A stretch of DNA of 64,000 bases from Pantoea sp. (GCF_028283705.1 NZ_JAPWKD010000019.1:186001-250000); one strand, 5' to 3'. Counted from the first letter of the stretch, positions 1 through 9,605 are shown. Translations and numbers: made by a program. The notes: generated by a model from the sequence alone, not told the origin.

Positions 1-411
1 TGGGTCACCTGGGAACCCTACGTCACCAGTGCGAAGGTGGAACAGCACGCGCGCGTGCTGACCAGCGGTGACGGCCTGGCGAGCTACCAGCGCTATTATC
101 TGGTGTCCACCCCTTATGCCAAAGCGCATGCTCAGGTGCTGAATACCGTGTATCAGGCGCTGCAACAGGAATCCGCCTGGCTGAAAGCCAATCCCACCGA
201 GGCGGCGAAAATCCTGTCGCCGTTGTGGGGTAATCTGCCCGTCTCCACCGTGGAACAGGCAAATGCCCAGCGCAGCTATCAGATCGAACCGGTGCACATC
301 AGTAACCTGGCAGAACAACAGAAAATTGCCGATGCGTTCTACGATGCGAAGCTGTTACCCAAACGCATTAATGCAAGTGATGTTGGGACATGGCAACCCT
401 TGTGGCACTGA
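1..411 (+). CDS. ABC transporter substrate-binding protein, sulfonate/nitrate/taurine type (3' part)
   Basis: The reading frame is open from the first base, so this is the C-terminal part of a longer gene that begins outside the window. The 136 visible residues contain a WEPYV segment followed by an alternating helix/strand pattern typical of SsuA/NrtA-type periplasmic binding proteins, and end in QPLWH. These proteins capture small organic anions such as sulfonates for an ABC importer. The ligand cannot be read from this fragment. A strong hairpin follows the stop. Family assignment is moderately sure, substrate is open. Confidence 0.65.
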   Translation, partial: WVTWEPYVTSAKVEQHARVLTSGDGLASYQRYYLVSTPYAKAHAQVLNTVYQALQQESAWLKANPTEAAKILSPLWGNLPVSTVEQANAQRSYQIEPVHISNLAEQQKIADAFYDAKLLPKRINASDVGTWQPLWH

Positions 412-414
412 TAA

Positions 415-439
415 CATCGGCTCCCAGCGGGAGCCGATG
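415..439. terminator. Perfect 11-bp hairpin between convergent genes
   Basis: CATCGGCTCCC and GGGAGCCGATG flank a 3-base loop just after the binding-protein stop and just before the stop of the convergent toxin gene. There is no clear U-tract, but the position suggests a shared terminator. Confidence 0.6.
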
Positions 440-443
440 CTGA

Positions 444-731
444 TTATCTCAGGCGTTCACTTGCCAGATTATAAACTTCACTCCGATCACGTTTACCGAC
501 GGCAACCACAGCGATGATTAATTCATCATCTATCACCTGGTAAACGAGACGGAAACCGGACGCACGGAGTTTTATCTTGTAACAATCCTTTATCCCCCTT
601 AATTTTGCAGAAGGAATATGTGGGTGCTCAACACACTTCTTTAGTTTTTTGGCAAACTGCTGTTGAATGGTTTTATCGAGTTTCTGCCATTCTTTCAGCG
701 CATCTTCCCTGAATTTGACTCGATAACTCAT
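444..731 (-). CDS. stbE: RelE/ParE-superfamily toxin, StbE-like
   Basis: The 95-residue basic protein begins MSYRVKFREDALKEW and contains LKLRGIKDCYKIKLRASGFRLVYQV, the core of the RelE/StbE mRNA interferase fold. Family members cleave mRNA in the ribosomal A site until neutralised by the cognate antitoxin. The ATG overlaps the antitoxin TGA (ATGA), so the pair is translationally coupled, with the antitoxin first. Length and the conserved lysine/arginine pattern match intact toxins. The assignment to the StbDE branch is from the antitoxin sequence. Confidence 0.85.
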   Translation of the reverse strand: MSYRVKFREDALKEWQKLDKTIQQQFAKKLKKCVEHPHIPSAKLRGIKDCYKIKLRASGFRLVYQVIDDELIIAVVAVGKRDRSEVYNLASERLR

Positions 732-979
732 AAATAACTATCCAGATCCACATCAATCAGATTCTGGTTGCTGCGTTCACTGACTAGCTTAACCAGTTCC
801 TGATCATCGAGTGCATCCAGTATTTTTTCGTACAACTCAGCAGGAACACAATAAAAAGCGGGTTGGTTACGGTTAAGGATGGCTACCGGAAATCCATCTC
901 CGGCGCTCACTGTCGCCATAGGGTTTTTCTTAAGCTCGCTGACACTGGCGCTCGTGTCACTCAAAATGATGTTTGGCAT
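728..979 (-). CDS. stbD: Type II antitoxin, StbD/Phd-YefM-like
   Basis: This 83-residue acidic protein has an N-terminal DNA-binding segment with the motif SDTSASVSELKKNPMATV, characteristic of StbD-type antitoxins of the Phd/YefM superfamily, and a C-terminal half rich in D and E that would wrap the toxin. It precedes the toxin gene and overlaps it by 4 bases. Two inverted repeats lie in the upstream region around a probable promoter, consistent with conditional autoregulation by the toxin-antitoxin complex. Confidence 0.85.
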   Translation of the reverse strand: MPNIILSDTSASVSELKKNPMATVSAGDGFPVAILNRNQPAFYCVPAELYEKILDALDDQELVKLVSERSNQNLIDVDLDSYL

Positions 980-992
980 AATGCACCTTAAG

Positions 993-1044
993 GACTGTTT
1001 AACCGGTCTTTATAGTAAAACTGAAAAGACCACTTAACAAGTCT
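993..1044 (-). promoter_or_regulatory. Toxin-antitoxin promoter with two inverted repeats
   Basis: Inverted repeats at 993-1008 (GACTGTTTAACCGGTC) and 1027-1044 (AGACCACTTAACAAGTCT) share a central TTAAC core and bracket a minus-strand promoter: a TTGTTA-like -35, 17-base spacer and TACTAT-like -10. Paired operators around the promoter are the usual layout for antitoxin autorepression. Binding is inferred. Confidence 0.55.
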
Positions 1045-1070
1045 TATTACAGCCTGCAAGCCTTTCTGGG

Positions 1071-2513
1071 TTACGCGTTCTTTGTCTCACGTTTTAACAA
1101 CCGCCCATTCCGGCCCTGCACTTTTCCGTCCTCATAACTCACCACCCCGTTGACCACCACCAGATCTATGCCCGGGGCCTGGCGGCAGGGATCGCGATAG
1201 GTGGCAACATCTTCAATGCGAGTCATATCCACCAGGGTTAAATCGGCGAATGCCCCCTCACGGACCCTGCCACGATCGCGCAGGCGAAAGCGTGTGGCAG
1301 ACAGGCCGGTCATCTTACGCACCGCTTCTGCCAGGTCGAACAATTTGAGATCACGGCAGTAATGGGCCAGCACGCGCGGAAAAGTGCCCCACAGACGTGG
1401 GTGAGGATTGGGATCGGAAGGTAAGCCATCGGAGCCTACCATCGACAACGGATGGGCCAGCACCTGACGCACATCGTCCTCACTCATCATATGGTAGATC
1501 GCCCCGGCCGGACGCAGGCGCTCGGTGGCCTGCCACTGATCAACACCCCAAAGTTCAGCGATCTCCTGCAAGGTCTTTTTTGCCATCTCCGGATGAGGTT
1601 CCGACCAGGTGATATAAATTTCCATCTTGCCATCAACACGCCAGGCATCGAGCGTGGTGGAGCTGCAATTGTAAGGGTAGCAATCACAGTTACAGGATTG
1701 TTCGCTAGCGGCTTTTTCCAGCGCCGCCAGTGCCAGCGGTGCCCGACCCCAGTTACCGGCTCCGGCACATTTCAGATGCGAGATAACCAGCTCTGCCCCG
1801 GCCTGCCGCGCTGTGGTAAATGATTCCTCCAGCGAGTCCAGCAAACCATCGTGTTCATTACGCATATGCGTGGTGTAAATTGCTCCCGAGGCACCAACGA
1901 TATCCACCAGCGGCTGCATTTCCGACATCGGTGCCTGGCGGGCATTGGTATAGGCCAGGCCGGAACTCAGACCGATGGCCCCCGCATCAAGCGCGTCCTG
2001 CAACGTCCCGCACATCTGTTCGAGTTCGCTGCGGGTGGCCGGACGATCAAATTGCGTCATCACGTTGGCTCGCAGCGCGGTATGACCAATCAACGCCGCC
2101 ACGTTCACACTCGGACCGGCATCTTCCACCGCCGCGACATAATGCTGAAAAGTGGGATAGACAAAGGCGTCTTTTTTCCCTAACAGGTTCATCGGATCGG
2201 GCGGCGCATCCGGTAAAACCACTGGCGACGCGCTGATGCCACAGTTCCCGACAATCACCGTGGTCACCCCCTGGGAAATCTTGGCAAGCATCTCCGGCTG
2301 ATGAATCACATTGGTATCATCGTGGGTGTGGACGTCAATAAACCCCGGCATCAGACAGCGCCCATTGCCTTCAATCACGCGCTGCGCCGCCTCTCCTCTG
2401 AGATCACCGATAGCGACAATCCGTTCGCCCGCAACGGCCACATCCGCCATATAGGGTTCAGCACCGCTGCCATCCACCACCGTGACGGCACGAAACAGCA
2501 AATCAAAAGTCAT
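1071..2513 (-). CDS. N-acyl-D-amino-acid deacylase (D-aminoacylase family amidohydrolase)
   Basis: This 480-residue amidohydrolase has the metal-binding GFIDVHTHDDTN signature near residue 60, a GNCGIS segment near 91, and a cysteine-rich stretch around residue 270 (CNCDCYPYNC), as in D-aminoacylases. Such enzymes release free D-amino acids from N-acyl-D-amino acids using zinc. The gene overlaps the downstream end of the ABC-transporter ATPase gene by 4 bases, so it is the last gene of a transport operon. The neighbouring D-amino acid transaminase and carbamoylase support a D-amino acid role. Exact acyl and side-chain preference cannot be read. Confidence 0.85.
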   Translation of the reverse strand: MTFDLLFRAVTVVDGSGAEPYMADVAVAGERIVAIGDLRGEAAQRVIEGNGRCLMPGFIDVHTHDDTNVIHQPEMLAKISQGVTTVIVGNCGISASPVVLPDAPPDPMNLLGKKDAFVYPTFQHYVAAVEDAGPSVNVAALIGHTALRANVMTQFDRPATRSELEQMCGTLQDALDAGAIGLSSGLAYTNARQAPMSEMQPLVDIVGASGAIYTTHMRNEHDGLLDSLEESFTTARQAGAELVISHLKCAGAGNWGRAPLALAALEKAASEQSCNCDCYPYNCSSTTLDAWRVDGKMEIYITWSEPHPEMAKKTLQEIAELWGVDQWQATERLRPAGAIYHMMSEDDVRQVLAHPLSMVGSDGLPSDPNPHPRLWGTFPRVLAHYCRDLKLFDLAEAVRKMTGLSATRFRLRDRGRVREGAFADLTLVDMTRIEDVATYRDPCRQAPGIDLVVVNGVVSYEDGKVQGRNGRLLKRETKNA

Positions 2514-4156
2514 GCTCCGATCCTCCGGCCTGCGGCAAAATCCCAGCCTTTACCAGGCACCGCCCCCATCAGTTGTTGGGTATAAGGATGTTGTGGCGCA
2601 CCCAGCACATCAGCTGCTGCACCGTATTCGATCACCTTGCCGTGCTGCATCACCAGCACGTCATCACATAGTTGAGCGGCGACACGTAAATCATGGGTAA
2701 TAAATAAAATCGCCACCCCGAGACGACGCTGGATGTCATCAAGCAGTTGCAACACCTGCGCCTGCACTGAAACATCGAGCGCTGATACCGCTTCATCCGC
2801 CACAATCACATCCGGCTCCATCGCCAGCGCACGGGCGATAGCGATACGCTGCCGCTGCCCACCGGAAAACTGATGGGGAAAACGCTCGATAGCGTCAGCA
2901 GGCAACCCGACCAGTTCCAGCAGTTCTTGTCCACGCGCCCAGGCCTCGGCGAAAGAGACGCCGTGATTCATCGGCCCTTCCACCAGACTTTTTCCGATAC
3001 TGATGCGCGGATTGAGCGAACGGTTCGGATCCTGAAAAATCATCTGAATGCGTTTACGATGTGGTTTGAGACCCGCGGGAGACAGCTCGGAAATATCGTT
3101 GCCGGTGATGCGAATCGCCCCTTCATCCGGCGTCAGCAAGCGCATTACGCAGCGTGCCATGGTGGATTTACCGGACCCGCTTTCGCCGACAATACCCAGC
3201 GTGCGCCCTCTCTTGAGGCTGAAGGTGACATCATCCAATGCGCGTGTTCCCGCGCGCCGTTTGCCAAACCAACTCAGCAGCCCCCCTTTCGCCCGATAGA
3301 TTTTGCCCAGCTCCACCACATCCAGCACCACCTGCGGACTGATGGCTTTGCGTGCCGGTCGTGGCGCCAGGCCAGGTACCGCCGCCAGCAACGCTTTGGT
3401 GTAATCCTCGCGGGGTTGTGACAGCACCTGTTCTAATCCACCGGATTCAACGATATTGCCTTTGCGCATCACGCAGACGCGGTCCGCAATATCCACCACC
3501 ACGCCCATATCGTGAGTGATAAACAATACCGCTGTACCGTGCTTTTGCTGCAATTCACGGATCAGTTTGAGGATTTGCTGCTGCGTGGTGACATCCAGCG
3601 CGGTGGTCGGCTCATCGGCGATCAGTAACCGGGGCTCCAGCACCAGCGCCATCGCGATCATAATGCGCTGACGCTGGCCGCCGCTCAGCTGGTGCGGATA
3701 CGCACCATAGATACGGGTGATATCCGGCAGATGCACCTGCGATAAGGCATCCATTACGCGAGCATGGCGTTCCGCCGCGCCGAGCCCGGTATGCGTCTGC
3801 AATACTTCGTCGATCTGGCGTCCCACCGTCAGCACCGGATTGAGTGCCGTCATCGGCTCCTGAAAAATCATCGCCATATGGCTGCCACGCAATGCTTTCT
3901 GGCGGCTATTGCTCACCTGCAACACATCTTCGCCATCGAGCAGGATGCGGCCACCGGTGACCTTCAGCGCGCCTTTTGGCAGCAAACCAAGAGTCGCCAG
4001 TGAGGTGACCGATTTACCCGAACCGCTTTCCCCCACCAGACACAGCGTCTCTCCGGCGTGGATACGGAAAGAGATATCCTGCAGGATCGGCACACCTTGT
4101 GCGGTGCTTACTGACAGGCGATCGACATGCAGCACCTCATAATGTTGTTCCGTCAT
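2510..4156 (-). CDS. Dipeptide-type ABC transporter, fused ATP-binding protein (two NBDs)
   Basis: The 548-residue protein contains two complete nucleotide-binding domains in tandem. Each has a Walker A (GESGSGKS, near residues 40 and 320), an LSGGQRQR or FSGGQRQR signature, and a Walker B ending in DEP or DEA. It is therefore a DppD-DppF fusion, as in the glutathione importer ATPase GsiA. It powers the two permeases encoded just upstream and overlaps the first of them by 4 bases. Likely cargo is a peptide or N-modified amino acid given the linked hydrolases. Confidence 0.9.
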   Translation of the reverse strand: MTEQHYEVLHVDRLSVSTAQGVPILQDISFRIHAGETLCLVGESGSGKSVTSLATLGLLPKGALKVTGGRILLDGEDVLQVSNSRQKALRGSHMAMIFQEPMTALNPVLTVGRQIDEVLQTHTGLGAAERHARVMDALSQVHLPDITRIYGAYPHQLSGGQRQRIMIAMALVLEPRLLIADEPTTALDVTTQQQILKLIRELQQKHGTAVLFITHDMGVVVDIADRVCVMRKGNIVESGGLEQVLSQPREDYTKALLAAVPGLAPRPARKAISPQVVLDVVELGKIYRAKGGLLSWFGKRRAGTRALDDVTFSLKRGRTLGIVGESGSGKSTMARCVMRLLTPDEGAIRITGNDISELSPAGLKPHRKRIQMIFQDPNRSLNPRISIGKSLVEGPMNHGVSFAEAWARGQELLELVGLPADAIERFPHQFSGGQRQRIAIARALAMEPDVIVADEAVSALDVSVQAQVLQLLDDIQRRLGVAILFITHDLRVAAQLCDDVLVMQHGKVIEYGAAADVLGAPQHPYTQQLMGAVPGKGWDFAAGRRIGA

Positions 4157-5034
4157 TTATCGCCCCTTTTTTTCAGTCGCGGGTCGAGGGCATCGCTCAC
4201 CACATCGCCCAGCAGGTTAATCGACAGAATGCACAGCGAAAGCAGCAGCCCCGGCCATAGCACCAGCGAGGGTTTCAGCTGGAAATAAAGGCGGCCCTCG
4301 GAAATGATGTTGCCCCAGGTGGGAATTTCCGTGCCGATACCCGCGCCGAGGAAGGACAGAATCGCTTCCGTGAGAATCGCCGATGCGCAGATATAGGTAC
4401 TTTGCACAATCAGCGGAGCCAGGGTATTCGGCATCAAATGCCGGGTGAGCACCCGGAAGGTGGAGGTGCCCGTCAGGATCGCCGCTTCTACATAGGGTTC
4501 TTCACGCGCCGATAGCACCCTGGAACGCACCAGGCGCACCACTTGCGGGATCTCCGGCACCATAATCGCCACCATCACCGTCCAGATGCCCGCGCTGCTC
4601 AGTGAAACGATGGCAATGGCCAGCAGGATGCCGGGGATCGCCATCAGGCCATCCATCACCCGCATGACTATCGCGTCGAGGCTGCGAAAATACCCGGCCA
4701 GCAACCCGAGCGGCAGGCCAATCAACACGCTCATTAGCGTGACGCCCAGCCCGACCATTAACGAAATGCGTGCGCCATACACCACGCGTGCAAACAGGTC
4801 ACGACCATAGGCATCGGTCCCCAGCCAAAACTCCGCGCTGGGTGGTTTGAGACGAAACGCGGGTGACAGCGCCTCGGGATCATGGCTGGCAATCCACGGG
4901 GCAAAGATCGCCATGCCGACAATCAGCGTCAACGTGACCAGCGCAATCACCGATAACAGCGGGATGCGCGGCAGCGTTAACCAACGACGTCGGGGCGCTG
5001 GCAGCACCACTGAAACAGGTTTAATCATGCTCAT
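4153..5034 (-). CDS. Dipeptide-type ABC transporter permease, DppC-like
   Basis: The 293-residue inner-membrane protein has an N-terminal membrane segment after a basic start, the periplasmic FWLGTDAYGRDLFARVVYGAR motif diagnostic of DppC/OppC subunits, and about five further membrane segments. The cytoplasmic EAA loop (EAAILTGTSTFRVLTRHLMPN) contacts the ATPase. It is encoded between the other permease and the ATPase in one operon. Confidence 0.9.
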   Translation of the reverse strand: MSMIKPVSVVLPAPRRRWLTLPRIPLLSVIALVTLTLIVGMAIFAPWIASHDPEALSPAFRLKPPSAEFWLGTDAYGRDLFARVVYGARISLMVGLGVTLMSVLIGLPLGLLAGYFRSLDAIVMRVMDGLMAIPGILLAIAIVSLSSAGIWTVMVAIMVPEIPQVVRLVRSRVLSAREEPYVEAAILTGTSTFRVLTRHLMPNTLAPLIVQSTYICASAILTEAILSFLGAGIGTEIPTWGNIISEGRLYFQLKPSLVLWPGLLLSLCILSINLLGDVVSDALDPRLKKRGDK

Positions 5035-5043
5035 GCCTTACCC

Positions 5044-5985
5044 TCAGTAACGAATACGCGGATCGCTCAGCGCATACGACAGGTCAATCAACAGATTGAT
5101 GATGACGTAGACCCCACTGGTCAGCAGGATCATGCCCTGAATCACCGGGTAATCGCGTGCCAGCACCGCATCAACAATCAATCGGCCCAGACCGGGAATG
5201 TTAAACACGCTTTCGGTGACCACCACGCCGGAGATCATCAGCGCAAAGCCGGTGCCGATCACCGTCAGGATCGGGATCATCGAATTACGCAGCGCGTGAC
5301 GAAACAGCACATGGATTTCCGCTAACCCTTTAGCGCGGGCGGTACGGATATAGTCTTCACCCAGCACCTCCAGCACGCTGGCGCGAGTCATGCGTGCCAC
5401 CAGCGCGATATACACCGATGACAACGTCAGAGCCGGTAAAATGATGCGCTCGGCAAACGGCCACACCCCTTTGGTGATGCTGGTAAATCCCTGCACCGGC
5501 AACCATCTCAGTTCAATGGCGAACAGGGTTGCCAGCAGATAACCAATCACAAACACCGGAATCGAGAAGCCCAGCACCGATGCCGACATCACCAGGTTGT
5601 CGATCCAGCTGCCGTGTTTCCACGCCGCCAGCACGCCGAGCGGCACGGAAATCAGGATGGTGAAGATAATCGCCACCAGCGCCAGACTCAGTGTCGGCTC
5701 CAGTCGCTGACCAATCATGGTCAGTACCGGGGTATGTGCCATCAGTGACGTGCTGAAGTCGCCATGCAACAGCTGTCCGATCCAGACGAAAAATTGCTGA
5801 TATAGCGGCTGGTCCAGACCCAGATTGGCGCGAATCGCCGCCAGCTGCTGAGGTGTCGCCATATCACCAGCAATAATTGCCGCCGGATCGCCCGGCGACA
5901 GGCGCAACAACAGAAAAACAAACAGCGCGACCACCAGCATCACCGGGATTGCCGCCAGTACGCGGCGAATAAAATAACCAGCCAC
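5044..5985 (-). CDS. Dipeptide-type ABC transporter permease, DppB-like
   Basis: The 313-residue membrane protein starts MAGYFIRRVLAAIPVMLVVALFVF and carries the LSPGDPA motif near residue 30 and the C-terminal YVIINLLIDLSYALSDPRIRY typical of DppB/OppB subunits. It pairs with the DppC-like subunit to form the channel. Spacing to neighbours (9 bp downstream, 33 bp upstream) fits one operon. Confidence 0.9.
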   Translation of the reverse strand: MAGYFIRRVLAAIPVMLVVALFVFLLLRLSPGDPAAIIAGDMATPQQLAAIRANLGLDQPLYQQFFVWIGQLLHGDFSTSLMAHTPVLTMIGQRLEPTLSLALVAIIFTILISVPLGVLAAWKHGSWIDNLVMSASVLGFSIPVFVIGYLLATLFAIELRWLPVQGFTSITKGVWPFAERIILPALTLSSVYIALVARMTRASVLEVLGEDYIRTARAKGLAEIHVLFRHALRNSMIPILTVIGTGFALMISGVVVTESVFNIPGLGRLIVDAVLARDYPVIQGMILLTSGVYVIINLLIDLSYALSDPRIRY

Positions 5986-6018
5986 AGGAGCCTCCGAAGG
6001 TTGTGTTTAAGTCAGCAA

Positions 6019-7614
6019 TTAATCGTCTTTCTCGACGTTCCAGAACACGGTGGAAGGTCCGGTCATTAAGTGGCTGATATGGTTGCTCCACGCAGCGACA
6101 TCATAAAATTGCCCCAGCGGGATGTAGCTGACTTCGTCCATCGCATGCTTCTGGATCTCGACCGCAATTTCTTTCTGCTTGGCCGCATCGGTGGCGGTGG
6201 CAAAATCCACTTTGAGCTGGTTCATCTGCGGATCGGTCGGCCAGCCGAACCAGGCACCGTTACGTCCGCCACCGTCCAGCATTGGGTTCACCACCGGGTT
6301 CCAGATGGTTTCGGCATTCCAGTAGGTAAAGAACATATTCCAGCCGCCCTGGGCCGGTGGGTTCGGGTTGGCGCGACGCGACACCAGCGTCTGCCAGTCC
6401 ATCGGCTGTAAATCGACCTTAAAGCCCACCTTACGCAACGCCTGGGCCGCCACCACCGGTTGTGAGGCCTGGCTTGGCACATCGGTTGGCTGCATGATCA
6501 CCACGGGTGTGCCGTCGTAACCGGCTTTCTTCAGCAGCGCTTTCGCTTCCTCGATATTGCCGCCGTTCAGCAGCGATTCGCCGCCCGCCTGGCTTTCCAG
6601 TGCCGTACCGCAACCGAACACCGAGGCACAAAGTTTGTAGTACTGCGGATTGCCCACCAGCGCATCGAGCACATCTTTCTGGTTCATGGCCAGCAATGCC
6701 GCGCGACGGATATCAGGATTGTTAAACGGTGGATAGAGGAAGTTCATACGCCCACCGGTCATGGAACCGAGCTTGCTCAAGGTGCCGTACTTCAGATTCG
6801 GATCGGCCTGCACCATCGGCAGCAGGTCGATCGGCAGCTGTTCAATAAAATCGATATCACCGGAGGTTAAGGCATTAATCGCCGTCATCCGATCAGGCAT
6901 GTTGATCCATTCGACCCGGTCCACCTTCACCACTTTGCCACCCGCAGTGCCGCTGGCCGGCTCTTTGCGTGGCACGTAGCCTTTGAATTTTTCATAAACC
7001 ACGCGGTTACCCGGATCAAATTCGCTGGCGACAAATTTAAACGGCCCGGAACCGGTGTAATCGGTGATCATCTTGCCATCCGGGGTGTTCGCTACCCTCT
7101 CCGGCATCATAAATGCCGCGACTGACGAGGGCTTCGCCAGCAGTTGCAGCACATAGCCGAAGGGTTTCGCCAGCTTGAGGGTGATGGTTTTATCATCGGT
7201 GGCGGTGAGGCTAGCGACATACTTCATCATCAATTGCCCGCCGACATCGTAACGCGCCCAGCGTTTCAGCGAGGCAACACAATCGGTGGCGGTCACCGGT
7301 TTGCCGTCATGCCATAACAGGCCGTCACGCAGGGTGAAGGTGTAAGTCAGGCCATCGGGTGAAATTTTCCAGTCCGCCATTTGTGGCTGCGGCGTCTGTT
7401 TATCGTCCATGCCGATCAGGGTGTCGTAAATCATGTAGCCATGGTTACGGGTGATTTGCGCCGTGGTGGCGATCGGATCCAGTACCCGTAAGGAAGATGA
7501 CATCACAACATGCAGGGTTTTCTCTGCCGCCATCACCGATGGCGCGGCAATGGCGGCGCTCAGGCCAACCGATAACAGACAAGCGATCAAAGTACGGGAC
7601 GGAAATAGTTTCAC
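6019..7614 (-). CDS. Periplasmic substrate-binding protein, SBP family 5 (peptide type)
   Basis: From a GTG start with GGAG about 9 bases upstream the product is 531 residues. An ATG at 7638 would add eight residues ahead of the signal peptide. The first ~30 residues form a Sec signal ending AAPSVMAAEKT. The mature protein has family-5 features including RDGLLWHDGKPVTATDCVASLKRW near residue 100. It delivers ligand to the permeases encoded downstream. Family-5 proteins bind peptides, nickel, opines or modified amino acids. Context suggests an N-acyl or N-carbamoyl amino acid or a D-peptide. Confidence 0.85.
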   Translation of the reverse strand: MKLFPSRTLIACLLSVGLSAAIAAPSVMAAEKTLHVVMSSSLRVLDPIATTAQITRNHGYMIYDTLIGMDDKQTPQPQMADWKISPDGLTYTFTLRDGLLWHDGKPVTATDCVASLKRWARYDVGGQLMMKYVASLTATDDKTITLKLAKPFGYVLQLLAKPSSVAAFMMPERVANTPDGKMITDYTGSGPFKFVASEFDPGNRVVYEKFKGYVPRKEPASGTAGGKVVKVDRVEWINMPDRMTAINALTSGDIDFIEQLPIDLLPMVQADPNLKYGTLSKLGSMTGGRMNFLYPPFNNPDIRRAALLAMNQKDVLDALVGNPQYYKLCASVFGCGTALESQAGGESLLNGGNIEEAKALLKKAGYDGTPVVIMQPTDVPSQASQPVVAAQALRKVGFKVDLQPMDWQTLVSRRANPNPPAQGGWNMFFTYWNAETIWNPVVNPMLDGGGRNGAWFGWPTDPQMNQLKVDFATATDAAKQKEIAVEIQKHAMDEVSYIPLGQFYDVAAWSNHISHLMTGPSTVFWNVEKDD

Positions 7615-7708
7615 TCTTAACACTCCAGTAAAAGGCAAACCCTGGTGTCGGGAAATGCGGTGTGTGCAATGTAAGGGGACAACGCAGGACGTAAGCGTCC
7701 TGCTGCCG

Positions 7709-8563
7709 TCAGAGTGCTGCTGCTAAGGCATGCTCGATATAAAGCTGGCGTAAACGCTGAGTCAGGGGACCCGGCTGACCCGCGCCAACCGGCTGGCCAT
7801 CGACGTTGACGACCGGGTAAACAAAGGAGGTGGAGGAAGTAATGAAAGCTTCTGCGGCCTCCCTGACTTCATCGATAGTGAAGCCGCGCTCTTCCAGACG
7901 CAGGCCATGTTCGTTAATCAGGGCAATCAGCGCACTGCGGGTGATACCCGGCAACAACAGCTGAGAAAGCTCACGGGTGACGACGGCACCGGCGTGGGTG
8001 ATGATAAAGGCATTGTTGGAGGTGCCTTCGGTAATCAGGCCATCCTTTACCAGCCAGGCATCGTCAGCGCCACGCAGCCGCGCCTGCTCTTTCGCCAGGC
8101 AGGCATACAACAGTTGCGTGGTCTTGATATCGCAACGCCCCCAGCGCAAATCCGGCAGGCTGATAATGTTCATCCCGCGTTTCGCCAGTGGGCTACCAAG
8201 GATATCTTTGGCCTGGGTATAGAGCACCAGTGTCGGTGGCGTACCTGCTGCGGGAAACGAGAAGTTACGGTCTTCGACGCCACGGCTTACCTGCAGGTAA
8301 ATCAGACCTTCGTGCAAATCGTTGCGGGTGACCAGTTCCCGATGGATCGCCAGCAACTGATCGTTATCAACCGGTAACGACAGCGCCAGCTCGCCCAGCG
8401 AACGGCGCAGGCGCTTGAGGTGCTGTTCGAAATCCACCAACCTGCCCTGCAATACCGCAGTCACCTCATAGATGGCATCGGCGAAGGTGAACCCCCGATC
8501 AAAGACCGAGATTTTCGCTTCATTTTCCGCAATAAACTCACCATTCAGATAGACGGTGCGCAT
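7709..8563 (-). CDS. D-amino acid transaminase (class IV PLP aminotransferase)
   Basis: The 284-residue protein matches D-alanine transaminases: MRTVYLNGEFIAENEAKISVFDRGFTFADAIYEVT at the N-terminus, DIKTTQLLYACLAK around residue 145 containing the PLP-binding lysine, and the EGTSNNAF phosphate-binding region near 180. It would convert D-amino acids released by the neighbouring deacylase and carbamoylase to 2-oxo acids. Branched-chain aminotransferase or ADC lyase are related alternatives, but the N-terminal motif favours a Dat-type enzyme. Confidence 0.85.
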   Translation of the reverse strand: MRTVYLNGEFIAENEAKISVFDRGFTFADAIYEVTAVLQGRLVDFEQHLKRLRRSLGELALSLPVDNDQLLAIHRELVTRNDLHEGLIYLQVSRGVEDRNFSFPAAGTPPTLVLYTQAKDILGSPLAKRGMNIISLPDLRWGRCDIKTTQLLYACLAKEQARLRGADDAWLVKDGLITEGTSNNAFIITHAGAVVTRELSQLLLPGITRSALIALINEHGLRLEERGFTIDEVREAAEAFITSSTSFVYPVVNVDGQPVGAGQPGPLTQRLRQLYIEHALAAAL

Positions 8564-8580
8564 GACTCAATTTCTCCGGG

Positions 8581-9504
8581 TTAGGGGCGTTCCACGCCGG
8601 TCTGGCGTGTGATGATGCCGTAATGTTCGATGCGACGATGACGGGCAAAATCAAAGATGGTGGTTTTGCCGAACTGGCACAGATCCATGTCGCAGCGGTG
8701 GGAGATCAACTCATCACCCTGCCCGCTGGCGCGCGCCATGACAAAGCCGTTTGGATCCACGATGATGCTGCCGCCCATCAACGGGAAGCCATCCTCCACG
8801 CCGGCCTTCGCCACGCCAACCACCCATGTTGCATTCTGGTAAGCACCTGCCTGCATACAGAGTTCGGAGTGGAACAGCCGTTTGGTTTCGCCTTCGTCGC
8901 GCTCAAGGGAATTCACGGAAGGGGTGTTGTAGCCCAGCGTGACCAGTTCCACGCCCTGCAACCCCATGACGCGATAGGTTTCCGGCCAGCGGCGATCGTT
9001 GCAGATACACATGCCCATGATCGCGCCCTGGTTTTCCCAGGTCGGGAAGCCCAGATCGCCCGGCTCGAAATAACGTTTTTCCAGATGCTGGAAATCACGA
9101 TGTGGATCGTACTCAACATGCCCCGGCAGGTGCACCTTGCGGTATTTGCCGACAATATTGCCCTGCCGATCGGTCATGATGGAGGTGTTAAAGTGACGCC
9201 CTTCCGGGGTCAGTTCGGCGTAACCAAAGGTGATGGCAATACCATGCTCGCGGGAGAAATCAAACAGCGGGCGCGTCACATCATTCGGCATTTCGCGTTC
9301 AAACCAGCTATCGACTTCATGCTGGTCTTCCATATACCAGCGTGGGAAAAACGTCGTCAGCGCCAGCTCAGGAAACACCACCAGCTCGCACCCCTGCTGC
9401 CACGCCTGCTCCAGTAATGCCAGCATGCGCTGGACCACACTTTCTCTTGAGTCGCTTTTTTGAATTGCTCCCAACTGAGCTCCGCCAATTACAATTTCAC
9501 GCAC
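8581..9504 (-). CDS. N-carbamoyl-D-amino acid hydrolase (nitrilase superfamily)
   Basis: From GTG at 9504, preceded by GAGGAA, the product is 307 residues, the usual length of D-carbamoylases. An upstream ATG at 9546 would add 14 residues. The catalytic triad is visible: Glu in VFPELALTTFFPRWY, Lys in GKYRKVHLPGH and Cys in MGMCICNDRRWPETYRVMG. The EYDPHRDFQHLEKRYFEPGDLGFP stretch is specific to this family. It converts N-carbamoyl-D-amino acids to D-amino acids, CO2 and ammonia, the last step of hydantoin breakdown. No hydantoinase is visible nearby. Confidence 0.88.
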   Translation of the reverse strand: MREIVIGGAQLGAIQKSDSRESVVQRMLALLEQAWQQGCELVVFPELALTTFFPRWYMEDQHEVDSWFEREMPNDVTRPLFDFSREHGIAITFGYAELTPEGRHFNTSIMTDRQGNIVGKYRKVHLPGHVEYDPHRDFQHLEKRYFEPGDLGFPTWENQGAIMGMCICNDRRWPETYRVMGLQGVELVTLGYNTPSVNSLERDEGETKRLFHSELCMQAGAYQNATWVVGVAKAGVEDGFPLMGGSIIVDPNGFVMARASGQGDELISHRCDMDLCQFGKTTIFDFARHRRIEHYGIITRQTGVERP

Positions 9505-9605
9505 GCACTTTTCCTCAACAAGACCGACACAGTGTCGTAGGGCCATTGTGTGAGGTTCAGAGCGCTCTGTCGTATACCAAAATGTGGGCCTTACTTAACC
9601 TAAAG

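Noticed and set aside
23..262. Minus-strand frame opposite the ABC binding protein
   Set aside because: Low-complexity RPW-rich shadow of the real gene.
1397..2236. Several frames antisense to the D-aminoacylase gene
   Set aside because: Arginine/histidine/proline-rich shadows without ribosome sites, typical of GC-rich coding DNA.
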